NCBI GenBank assembly: GCA_003260075.1
Contig: QLIY01000011.1
Coordinates: forward strand, 111,063 to 175,062
Reading direction: 5' to 3'
Origin: Phallusia mammillata
Lineage: Eukaryota; Chordata; Ascidiacea; Phlebobranchia; Ascidiidae
Length of the DNA: 64,000 nt
Under the pieces are notes generated by a model. It did not search any database, was not told the origin of the DNA, and worked only from the letters and a program-made list of their open reading frames with translations. Shown here one piece after another: positions 50,729 through 60,263 of this stretch (positions within the stretch are counted from its first letter, which is position 1; every line of letters begins with the position of its first letter). Made by a program: the position numbers and the translations under genes.

Positions 50729-53700
50729 ATGTCGCATTCACCACCACGAGCAGGCACCTGGTACCATCCACCACCGCAAGGTCAGAATATATCTTTTCTT
50801 GTACACCCTTTAATAAGGGTAAGATAAGAGTGCTGTGAACTGACTTTACTGCTATGATACTGTTGCCGTCCAACATACAGGATATATTTTTATAGCAACC
50901 CTTCAAAGATTGTTTTTGTGTCTACTTCATAGTTTTACTGCCAAAGAAATTATAATGAGTTGTATGAGCAGAAGGTATACTCATAAAAACCCCTATTTGT
51001 ACTTTAAATTTTAGGTTCATCTGCTGGACCACCACCAATGCCAAAGCCACCTGATAGGAGATCACCAGGTGATAAACTAACTAAGCCATGAAAGTAGTTT
51101 GGTCTGATCGATGAAACGTAAATGGTCTTTATGGCAATGTATGAAATTCTGAATGCTTTACCAAGATTAAAACTGGTTAAAACATATTTTTGCCACAAAT
51201 GAATTTCATTACACTGTTTTATTGCATTACAAAGGCCCTCCACCAGATTGGTACAGATGGCAAGAATACTACAGAAATCGATCACCACCAAGGCACAGTC
51301 CTCCAAGGAGCGGTAGCCCACCTAGAGTGCATCAAAGGCCAAGGTCAAGAAGTCCCAGAATGGAAATGCCAAAACCACAAAGGCCACCAAGTCCACATAA
51401 GGACCGCCAACCTTCCCGGAGATCTCCCAGCCCTAGAAGTCGCAATGAACATAGACCAAGAAGTCCTCATGCAGATGGAAAGCCACCGAGTCCTAGAAGA
51501 GATCGCCCACCAAGCCCTTGGGACTTTAGACGACGATCTCCACCAAGATCATATCACCGCCCCCCGCCTCCAGAGTGGCGAAAGCGAAGCCCTAGCCCAC
51601 CTCCTCATTGGGTGTGTTTTATTTGAACAAAACAAGTTCATTGTCAAACATACAATAAGAAAAAGCATATTTTAGGTCAGGAGAAGTCCTCCACGCTATG
51701 GTCCACCAAGAGGAAGAAGTCCTCCTCGGGGCTGGATGCCTCCACCACCAGAATGGGATCGTTACAGAGGACCCCCTCCACCTGGACGGCATTCACCCCC
51801 AAGATGGGGCCCTCAGGCACCTAGAAGTTGGGATAGAAGATGGGAACCTCCCCCGCCTGCAGCAGGTCTGAGAAAATATTTCCTCTTTAAATATTTCCTC
51901 CCATAATTATTTCCTCTTTGTGAAGAAAAATAGGGTACAATTCTTTAAAACAACTGCTGCAAACAGTTGATAAAAATGGATGAAAATGCATTAGCTGTGA
52001 AATATTAATACAAACTAAATAGATTAGCTGGTGTTTCCATTAGGGATGCGCCAAGCCGAGCCAGAACCCTAGTACTCGGTACCGAGCATCGCTATTTTTG
52101 ATGCTCGGTGCTCGGCCGAGCAGTAGCGCAAACTGACCCGAGCATTATATTTGCATATTCATGCCTTGCTAACATAGGTAACTAGTGTTCGAAAGGGTGT
52201 CTATGTACAAAAACAAATGATTTTTCAAATGTATTAGGTTGTGGAAAAACATGTATTTCTGAGGCCTGTAACAGCTTTAATACACCGCTGGTGACGTAAG
52301 AGGCCTTGTAGAGCTAAAAGGTAGAAAGGGGATTTTTTGTGACGTCATAATGCACCGAGCGTGCTCGGCCGAGCACCGAGCATTAACGTGAGATGCTCGG
52401 TGCTCGACCAAACAGAACATTTGCAATTTTGGCACATCCCTAGTTTCCATAATGTTTATTGTTGCCATTTAGGTCCCCCAGGTCCTGGACGGCGATCACC
52501 GCCGCAAGCAGTTGCTCCACTGCCACCAGCACCAGGTACTTTGCTTCAGATAGATAGAAGTGGAAACTGTATATTTCAGAAACTATGTATATTTTGTTTT
52601 GCAGTAGCTCCAGCACCAGCTATAGGAACTGATGTACAGAAGCCTGACTTCAACAACCCAAAGGTAAATGCGACCAGCCTACTTTTTTAATCAATTGGTG
52701 TTCTAAAAGTTCTAGCATTACAAGGAATCTAAAATTGACCAAAATGTATTGTTACTGCTACAAATGAGTTAACTTGCATGCGAAGAATTGGGTTGATGCT
52801 TGCAAAATGTTTATCGTAAAACTCAAAAAAGAGCAATAATTTAATGTAGTATTTATATGCACTATCATTGCAGTAAGAGTTATTGACATGAAGTTTATCA
52901 CTACTAACAGTTTTATTTACACAGGGAGATGACGGAATTTTGCCACCAGGTGAAGATAAAGAGGAAGAAATTGAAACATTTGATTTGCCAGATTACGATG
53001 CTGAAGTTCCACTAGGTACAAGTTGTTGCAACTGATTGAAAAACTTTGTTCTCATTTCTAAGGTTTATTACAGGTCAAAAGTATGTGATTGCTGTTTCTG
53101 GATTCTTCTGTAAAATTTGCCATAAGTTCTACAACTCTGAAGCTTCAGCCAAAGTGACACATTGCAAGTCCAGAACACATTATGATAAATTTGCAGTAAG
53201 TACTTAAATCATAACGGATTGTACATGCGCATGGGCAGGCAATAGCTTTTCCATAAAACAATATATCTAAACCAGTGGTTCTCAAACTCGGTTTTCGGGG
53301 CCGCATGCGGCTCCCAACTACTTATTTTGCGGCTCGCACCAGACCTCAGAAAACCACCAAACATTGCTATTTTAGCTTTCAAAGTCATCTTCTTTAGTGA
53401 TTTTCTCAAGGTTTCATTTTTTTGCGGCTCCCTACACACTTAAAAAANTTGCGGCTCTTTACACACTTAAAAAATACCATTTGGCCCCGACAATAAAAAA
53501 GTTTGAGAACCACTGATCTAAACAAATGTTTTTTCTTGCAGAAATGGTTGTCGGAAAAACAGGTTGCTGCTTTAATTCGAAAGCGTGATGCAGAAACTGC
53601 TGCTATCTCTCAGAAAGGGGAGGCAATAGAAGAAACACCTGCAAAACAGATAAAACTTGAACCAGAAGATTCAACTGTTTCAAGTATATACGACATACAC

Positions 53701-56700
53701 TAAGGCAGTGGCTTCCAACCTTTTTCAATGAATTCCGCCCTAATTTACTACATGGTAGATGCTCAACCATACAAAGATAATTTACAATTGGGTCTTTTAC
53801 CACCTTGTTCCCTAAGTGTCTATTTAAAAACCACATGTAAAAATTGCAGCAAATTTCTCCCCTCGAGTCTTAAAATTCCTCCCCGGTTGAGAACCACAGC
53901 ACTAAGGCTTCAAAAACAAATATTTCCATTTTTAGGCAATAACCAAGAGGTGTATGATCCTTCTCAACCCACTGAAGAAGAAGTGAATGTTAAAAAGGAA
54001 CCAGATGAAGAACAAAATGAAATTAATATGGTCCCAGAAACTTGGGAAAGTTTAGAAGTTCCCAAAATGGAACAAATCCCTGAACAGGTAAAAACCATCA
54101 AGTTTCAACTAAAATGTTGACTTAACGTCTAAAGTCCATGTTACTTAGAAGATCCATCAGTTACCACTGTTTGATAAAGCTTGGTGAAACATTTCATAGC
54201 AAAACAGTTTCTTGTCCAAAAGCTACCAAGTTGCATACCATCATGTAAAATCACAACAATCGACTATTAATAGTTGTTAGTAGCTTTTGTTTGATGACAG
54301 CTTGTAACCAATAGTTTAAGTTAGCAAGATATTCTTTAGGAGGAACATTAACTTGGAAATGTAAGTGCTTTGTGGTAACTCCACTGCTTAACTGATAACA
54401 ATGTAGGTTTAAAGCTATTTGATTTGTTTTTTTTGCCGTTATGAGTAATTTTTATTTCAGCAGAGTGATTCAACTGAACAGAATGGACATGTAAGTCAGT
54501 CAAGTGACTATAATTCTGATAGCGAAGCATTAATCACTCCCGAAGTTAAGAAGGATGGCGATGGTTAGTACATAGGAGCCGATCACAATACAAAGTACTA
54601 CATGCTCAAACAATGGCACTATTTTTCTAGGTTTCATGGAGGCCACATTGTATAATCTGCGGAAAATGAAAGTCAACCAGCTGAAAGCAAACCTCGAGAA
54701 ACGTGGTTTAAAATCAACTGGTCTTAAAACTTTGCTGCTGAAAAGGCTTGAAAAGGTTTTTATGTGATAAAGTTCATTGGAGGTTAAAATTGTCCTAGTG
54801 TAAACAGTCCAATGTCAAGTTAAAATACATCATTGTCTTGTTAGCCCTTGTGTTTGATACAAACCTACATAAAGTGGACCCAAACATGTTTAACACTCTG
54901 TTAAGCTTCACTTCAGTCTGTCCGTGACTGCTGGTGATCAACTCAACCTCCCCATTTAGCTTCTATTAACTTGTGTTTCAATCCTGACAGGTTCTCATGG
55001 AAGAAGCAGCCGCTGCCGCAGAGGCAGAACAAAGTAAAGAGGAAGAACAAACTGAAAATGAGGAAGCGATAGGTGGTGGTGGTGGGTAGTTGCTTTGTGC
55101 TCTTGACAGGGAGAGAAAGAAGGCCAGTGTCAGGAGAGATTACAAAATATGTGATTTGTCAGTCAGGAGTATCTGTAGAGATGAAATGTGCATTGCTGGT
55201 TGGTAAAGTGTCTGAGTGAGGGTTTCAGAGCATTACACATTTTTGTTTCCTGGTTGTGGTTTTTGTGGAACAAATGCAATAGAATTTATACCACAAGGAC
55301 TAATACATATTATGTTCAGAACTGTTTTAAATACATGGGAGTTTAGATGTTTGTTGACGAGGTTAGATGTTTTCTTTTATACTTGTGTTAATGTTTCAAA
55401 CATGTTGCCATGATGTAGCTTTGTAAGCTATGTATAACAAACACAATTTTTCAGATGAGTTGCAATTTCTTTTAAACTTACAGAATATGTTGATTGTGGC
55501 AGTTTTAATTAATTTCAGCACAAAGTTTTAAATGTTATAAGTATTTCTGTTTAAAAAACCTAATGCCAGGATGTTAGTTAAGTATGGAGATATTTGTTTA
55601 ACATGTAGTTTGGGTTTTTGTAAGTTACATGTTTGTGTGTTGTTTTACAAGGCAGCCTTGGTTGATTCTTAAAAGATTTTGATAAAAACTTAAAGCAGTT
55701 AAAAAAACAATTGGGCATGTAACAAAAAGATCTAAAGTAAATATTATAAATCAAGAAAGTTTGAAAGTCTTTTTGAATTGTTTTGTTGTTTATGTTTAAA
55801 TGTAAAACCACAGAAAATGCAAAGCTAGGGTTAGCGACTATTTGAAAAAGTGTTTGCAGTTTAATTACCAACCAGCAATGCACATCAAGATCTTCTACAA
55901 ATACTAGATGAGCTTTTAAAGAACAGAGCAGTCGTATCATTTGTTAATCCATCAACAAGATTTAATGAAAATATCCATATAGCAGTACTGTAAAACTTGT
56001 ACTTTGTTGCAAAGATAAATCGTTGAGTTTTCTTACATCAGCTTCTGTACCAGGTTTATAAGAAAAGCTACTAAAATATGTTTGGCAAAGAAGATGTTTT
56101 TGCTCACAAACCTAATGGAATGGACTTCATAGAGTCATAGTAGACGCTATAAAGTTGCTCTCTTTGCATACTATTAAGGATAATTGTTGCTCAACTAAAA
56201 CACAATTTCCCATCACAAACAATAGTGTAGGGGTGGCCAAACTGCGGCTCTCGAGCCGCATGCGGCTCATTGAGCCTTTGATTGCGGCTCTTTGATGCTG
56301 CACATGCATTCCCATCTTGCAGTTGTTTGACCAGTTGATAAAACAATGCATTTTATCACGTATTAACAATAGACTGACTGTTTGTCATAACCAATGTACA
56401 TTCCGAAAACCAACCGAAAAGAACATTTTTGTACAGAAGCGTGCTATTGTGCATTGTAGTCAAATGATTCAAGCTGTTAAGTCAGGGCTGACATTAAAAG
56501 CATTTTACATTTGTATTGCAGCTTCTACTAGCAATAACTGCAAACTTTAAACCTGTGTGTCTTATCTGTCGAGCTTTGTTCAATCATTACAAAACTAGTA
56601 ACTTGAAACGTCATTACGAAGCTAAGCACAAACTTTCCCACCATATCAGCTTAATTTCAAACACCTTGCCCAGGTGGAGACTCACAGTATCACCACACAA

Positions 56701-57538
56701 CAATATAATCATTATTTGATAGCTTACACTTCATTGTGAGTGAATGAATTCTTTTTTTTGATTTTTTTTGTGTTGCGGCTATTTTAAAACTAAATTATGT
56801 TGTTTGCGGCTCGAGCGTGAAGCAGGTCTGGCCACCCCTGCAATAGTGCATTAGTCTATAGCAGATATTCACAATGACCAAAAATTTTTTTTGACAGCAC
56901 CGCTTAATATGTTTTTCAAACAGAAGAAGCAGCAGCCCAATCGGTGGTCAAGGAATACACCATGAACATTCATGAATCTGACATAGAAGCAACAAACCGC
57001 AAGGTTGCATGGATAACTGAGGATGAACTCAGAAATCAGCTAACACAGGTAGTAACTGTTCCTGATAACTGACAAAGTTTTGTGTTGTAAACTGTTTTAG
57101 TTGGCATAAAGCATTGGTTGTATGGTTTTTTCTTGTTGTGGTGGTTTAAAGCTTGGCTTGTGGTTTGGCTCCTCTACACTTGGATTGGGTTTAAGTTTTG
57201 TGCATATACAAGGTTCTGACATAATACAAAAACTGGATAGATATATTGTGCTATAAGAGTATAGAGTGTATAAGAGTGCATACCATACCATCCAATGAAT
57301 TTTACAAGTACCCTGCTTTAAAACATTCAATAAAACAAGTGTTTTTATGTAGATTTCTGGTGTCACAAATGTTAGTAAGATTGAAATGGAAAAAAGCAAA
57401 GTCGGCAGAAAGACAATCGTGGAATGGATTCTTTCCTTGCAATATGAAGGAGAAATGCCTGAAGAGGGATTGCTCTTCAGTCTCCCCAGTCATCAACAAT
57501 TACCATTCAAAGTGGAGATCAGTGATGATGCAGAATAA
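50729..57538 (+). CDS. RS/proline-rich, matrin-type zinc finger, SAP-domain protein, 15 exons
   Basis: Probable nuclear RNA- and chromatin-associated protein; I cannot name an orthologue. Exons: 50729-50780, 51015-51068, 51235-51611, 51676-51865, 52473-52535, 52605-52663, 52925-53015, 53074-53195, 53542-53683, 53936-54087, 54461-54563, 54631-54755, 54991-55072, 56924-57048, 57353-57538; phases agree, 640 residues. Residues 1 to about 265 are low-complexity with RSPPR, SPRR and RSRSPR repeats, as in SR-related splicing factors. A U1/matrin-type C2H2 finger follows (FFCKICHKFYNSEASAKVTH, then HCKSRTHYDKF). An acidic region with sumoylation-like VKKEPD precedes a SAP domain (KMKVNQLKANLEKRGLKSTG). 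The C-terminus of about 100 residues matches nothing I know. Matrin-3, CIZ1 and ZNF638 combine similar modules in other orders. Introns carry at least four hAT elements. Confidence 0.8.
52041..52442. mobile_element. hAT-type MITE, TIR TAGGGATGYGCC, perfect 8-bp TSD
   Basis: It starts TAGGGATGCGCCAAGCCGAG and ends TTTTGGCACATCCCTA. Target duplication GTTTCCAT occurs at 52033-52040 and 52443-52450. The interior contains a large palindrome built on GCTCGGTGCTCGGCCGAGC motifs. No transposase. Confidence 0.92.
53273..53515. mobile_element. hAT-type MITE, TIR CAGTGGTTCTCAAAC, perfect 8-bp TSD
   Basis: Ends CAGTGGTTCTCAAAC and GTTTGAGAACCACTG are exact inverted repeats. Target duplication ATCTAAAC lies at 53265-53272 and 53516-53523. 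The GCCGCATGCGGCTC core and GCGGCTC repeats are typical of Charlie/Zaphod-like hAT elements. A single n at 53447 separates two copies of a short internal segment. Confidence 0.93.
53706..53899. mobile_element. hAT-type MITE, TIR CAGTGGCTTCCAACC, perfect 8-bp TSD
   Basis: The 194-base unit ends GGTTGAGAACCACAG. Target duplication CACTAAGG lies at 53698-53705 and 53900-53907. It starts 22 bases after the exon ending at 53683 and nearly fills the intron. Confidence 0.9.
55090..56219. other. left part of the 1.85-kb intron 13 of the RS/SAP gene
   Basis: AT-rich sequence with no recognisable exon or bounded repeat. It could act as 3' UTR if the upstream exon is read through to its TAG at 55087-55089. 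Confidence 0.4.
56228..56840 (+). mobile_element. hAT element with transposase remnant, TIR YAGGGGTGGCC, perfect 8-bp TSD
   Basis: The left end TAGGGGTGGCCAAAC and right end GGCCACCCCTG are inverted. Target duplication CAATAGTG lies at 56220-56227 and 56841-56848. A frame at about 56516-56660 encodes CLICRALFNHYKTSNLKRHY followed by EAKH, which has the C-x2-C..H-x4-H form of the BED-type zinc finger at the start of hAT transposases. The rest of the transposase is missing, so this is a deletion derivative of an autonomous element. Confidence 0.9.
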
Positions 57539-58213
57539 AAATCAACATTAACAAACTTCACTTGTGTATTATACTTCCTTTTTTAAATGATCACATTGTG
57601 TGACAACTGAACCTTATTTTGTGCTGGCTTTTGCTGAAGCTATGAATGAAGAAAAAACAATGGTTTGACCACTATAAAGGTGTATATATCAACTAGTTGA
57701 TCTACGCAAAAACATCTGACTTGTAAGCAACAGTGGCAAACATACAGTGAATGGAGCACTATTTCTAAAAGCTGCACTACACCATTTGGTCGAAATTCAT
57801 CACATTCACTTTTTCGTAATAAATAATACGATCAAAAAACAACTCTTTGTAATATTTGCAGAAATGCAGATAGTTTTTAGTCTTAATAAATGGTTATGAT
57901 ACATCTTGAATCTTGTGTAAAGTAGGTAAATGTCTGGATATAGTAGGATATTTGAATTCAACTAGAAATGCACACCAGCAAATATAGTACACAAAATAAA
58001 GTTCTACGCTTCTATTTGGATCATTATCAAGTTGACACAAAGGTGCAAATCTCTTGAATGTGTGTGTATATAGATATACTATACAAAGAGGGAAGAAAAG
58101 ACCAACAAGCAAATCAGACATACAAGAAGGGCAGACACATTATCTATTGCTAAAGGAACTTGTATCTAAGAAACATTTTGAATTCCTTACATAAAGTTTA
58201 TCACAGTGCTAAA
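57539..58213. other. convergent 3' spacer
   Basis: Between the stop codons of the RS/SAP gene (+) and the BNIP2-like gene (-). An AATAAA overlaps the RS/SAP stop codon region (57534-57539). No exon seen. Confidence 0.5.
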
Positions 58214-59293
58214 TCACCTTGGAAATTCACCAGGCGAGGATTGTTCACTTGGCCCAGACGAAATATTCACAACTGAGGGGTCTTTTTTAAATTTTTGTTG
58301 CAGTTTGATGTCACTAAGCTGGACTGCATCAGGCACAACAACACTGTCCAATGGCACAAGATCTGCAAGTTTGTGTAGGTTTGATACAAGCTGCAGTTTT
58401 TTGCTAAACTTTGAGCTGATAAATGGTCGGAAAAAGCCAATCAGCAAACGTATGTACCAAGATGGGTGGACAACAATCAGCTGTTTGAGATTTTTACGAA
58501 GGCGCCTATGGATCATTTGATAACACTTTTTCAACCAATTAACAGGTGGAAGATTTCTCCTTCTGCAACCACTGTTAAAAAATATGATCATGTAGTCTTC
58601 AGCCACCAACAGTTCAAGTGTGCTCACTACATATAAAAACAGGTTGTCCATTATGTAGCGATAATCCTTTTCATTACAATCGGGTAAAAAACATGCAGAG
58701 AACACAACGATTGCATTCAGACCTTCTCCATAATATCCACCATGGGATAACACTTGTCTGTATGGGGTGATTGCTGACAAGTCCAGCTTGTAGTTTTTAT
58801 CACCAATTACAACTGTTCTCCATGTAGATCCATGTACAGGCTGTGGGGAAACAGTCTCTTCTGTAGGCTGCAACACAGGTGTATCATTATCCCACTCCAA
58901 ATCAATTCCAGAGTTGTGTTGTGGGGAATCAACAGACGATGCAATGTCATCGGGAGTCAGCAACTCTTCTGGTGTCATCACACCATCCAAGTCAGATTCT
59001 GAGATGTCCATGTCCAGCATATCGTCATTGGCCAATTCTACCTCCAATCTTCTTCGAGTGTTTAGATCTTCATCTGTATCCGCTGCTGTGTGTATTTTCT
59101 GAAAACTTTGTCCGGCCACTCCAGAGAGAGCCACCATGTCATCTTCCTCCCATTGGCCTTCAAACATTATCTCGCTGGTTGACATGTTGTTCCGTTTACT
59201 TCGCGGAGTGCTATTTGAGCTTGAATTCTCTCCATCTTTTATAGCACTACTTTCTGATTTTGGAATGGCATCAGTTTCAGATTCCTCAGCCAT
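58214..59293 (-). CDS. BNIP2-like: BNIP2/caytaxin-family BCH-domain protein, single coding exon
   Basis: 359 residues. BCH (CRAL-TRIO-like) proteins of the BNIP2/ATCAY/PRUNE2/BNIPL family bind Rho regulators and kinesin light chain and act in cytoskeletal signalling and cargo transport. The BCH domain covers about residues 180-325, with the family hallmarks HGGYYGEGLNAI, DNLFLYVVSTLELLVAEDYM, WLKKCYQMIHRRLRKNLK, VHPSWYIR and RPFISSKFS. The N-terminal half is acidic and serine-rich. Trp134 in DLEWDND resembles the W-acidic kinesin-light-chain-binding motif of caytaxin. The frame has a start, a stop and no intron, although vertebrate family members are multi-exon; the gene may be a single ancestral homologue or a retrocopy. 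Confidence 0.9.
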   Translation of the reverse strand: MAEESETDAIPKSESSAIKDGENSSSNSTPRSKRNNMSTSEIMFEGQWEEDDMVALSGVAGQSFQKIHTAADTDEDLNTRRRLEVELANDDMLDMDISESDLDGVMTPEELLTPDDIASSVDSPQHNSGIDLEWDNDTPVLQPTEETVSPQPVHGSTWRTVVIGDKNYKLDLSAITPYRQVLSHGGYYGEGLNAIVVFSACFLPDCNEKDYRYIMDNLFLYVVSTLELLVAEDYMIIFFNSGCRRRNLPPVNWLKKCYQMIHRRLRKNLKQLIVVHPSWYIRLLIGFFRPFISSKFSKKLQLVSNLHKLADLVPLDSVVVPDAVQLSDIKLQQKFKKDPSVVNISSGPSEQSSPGEFPR

Positions 59294-60263
59294 TTTTTAT
59301 CATTGCAAAAGCTGTAAATACGAACTCTGTAGTACTTTTTGTGTTTGTTTTTCTCACAACAAAATATTTTACATTAATCTGAGTTTTAAGGTAGATTCTT
59401 CCAAAAAATTCACGTTATGGTGTCGCACTATTGGAGTACATTCCACAAAACCTATTTGGTAATTTAACTTAAGTACCTTTACCTGCTGTGACCTTGTCCT
59501 ACAACAACAATCCATCCATTCTTTCCGCAACTCAAAGCTGTTTACTTGGTAAGTAAATATTTCCACTTTGTGTTTCTGACAAAATCGTTCATCCATGTCG
59601 GATTTTTCTTCAGTGGTTGATCACAGAAGTCAGCCGAAATTACCTCATTACCATCTGAGGTAATTATTTTCGGACAAATTAACCATTTATAACTAGGTAT
59701 TAGGCGAGTAGCTGAAGCCTGCATTTGCCGACAAATCAACAACTAGCAGTGTAAACTTGCTTTTGGTTGTTACCTTTCGACTTTTCGAAGTTTGGCTGGC
59801 TTTACTTGCACATTAGCTAAAATGCAGATATTCAGAGACATATTCTGAAAACATTTCTAACAGCACAACTTCGTTTTTAGAGAAAAAAACCTTTATGTTT
59901 TTGGGACAAAAAAATTATTTTTATCCACCATTGTTATAGCGCCGCTAGGGGGGGGGGTTGGCTTTACTTGCACATTAGCTAAAATGCAGATATTCAGAGA
60001 CATATTGTGAAAACATTTCTAATAGCACAACTTCGTTTTTAGAGGAAAAAAAAATTTGGGACAAAAAAATTATTTTTATCCACCATTGTTATAGCGCCGC
60101 TAGACGCCAGCAAAGAGAATACGTTGCCCCCGCGCGTAACGTACGTTGTTTTGAAATAGCTTGGTGCAAAATTTATTTCAGTAGATCGCTGTAAGCCTAA
60201 TTATAAGATTTGTAACAACAAAATTTGGAAAATATCGTCTCAGATCGACAGACACCAATCAAA
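59294..60263. promoter_or_regulatory. divergent promoter region of BNIP2-like and POC1
   Basis: The start codons face apart across 970 bases. About 160 bases (59787-59947) are repeated after the 10-G run at 59948-59957, so the real interval is nearer 800 bases. No core promoter motif recognised. Confidence 0.45.

Noticed and set aside
56516..56719. Independent small zinc-finger gene
   Set aside because: The frame lies wholly inside a hAT element bounded by a perfect target duplication and matches the BED finger of its transposase.
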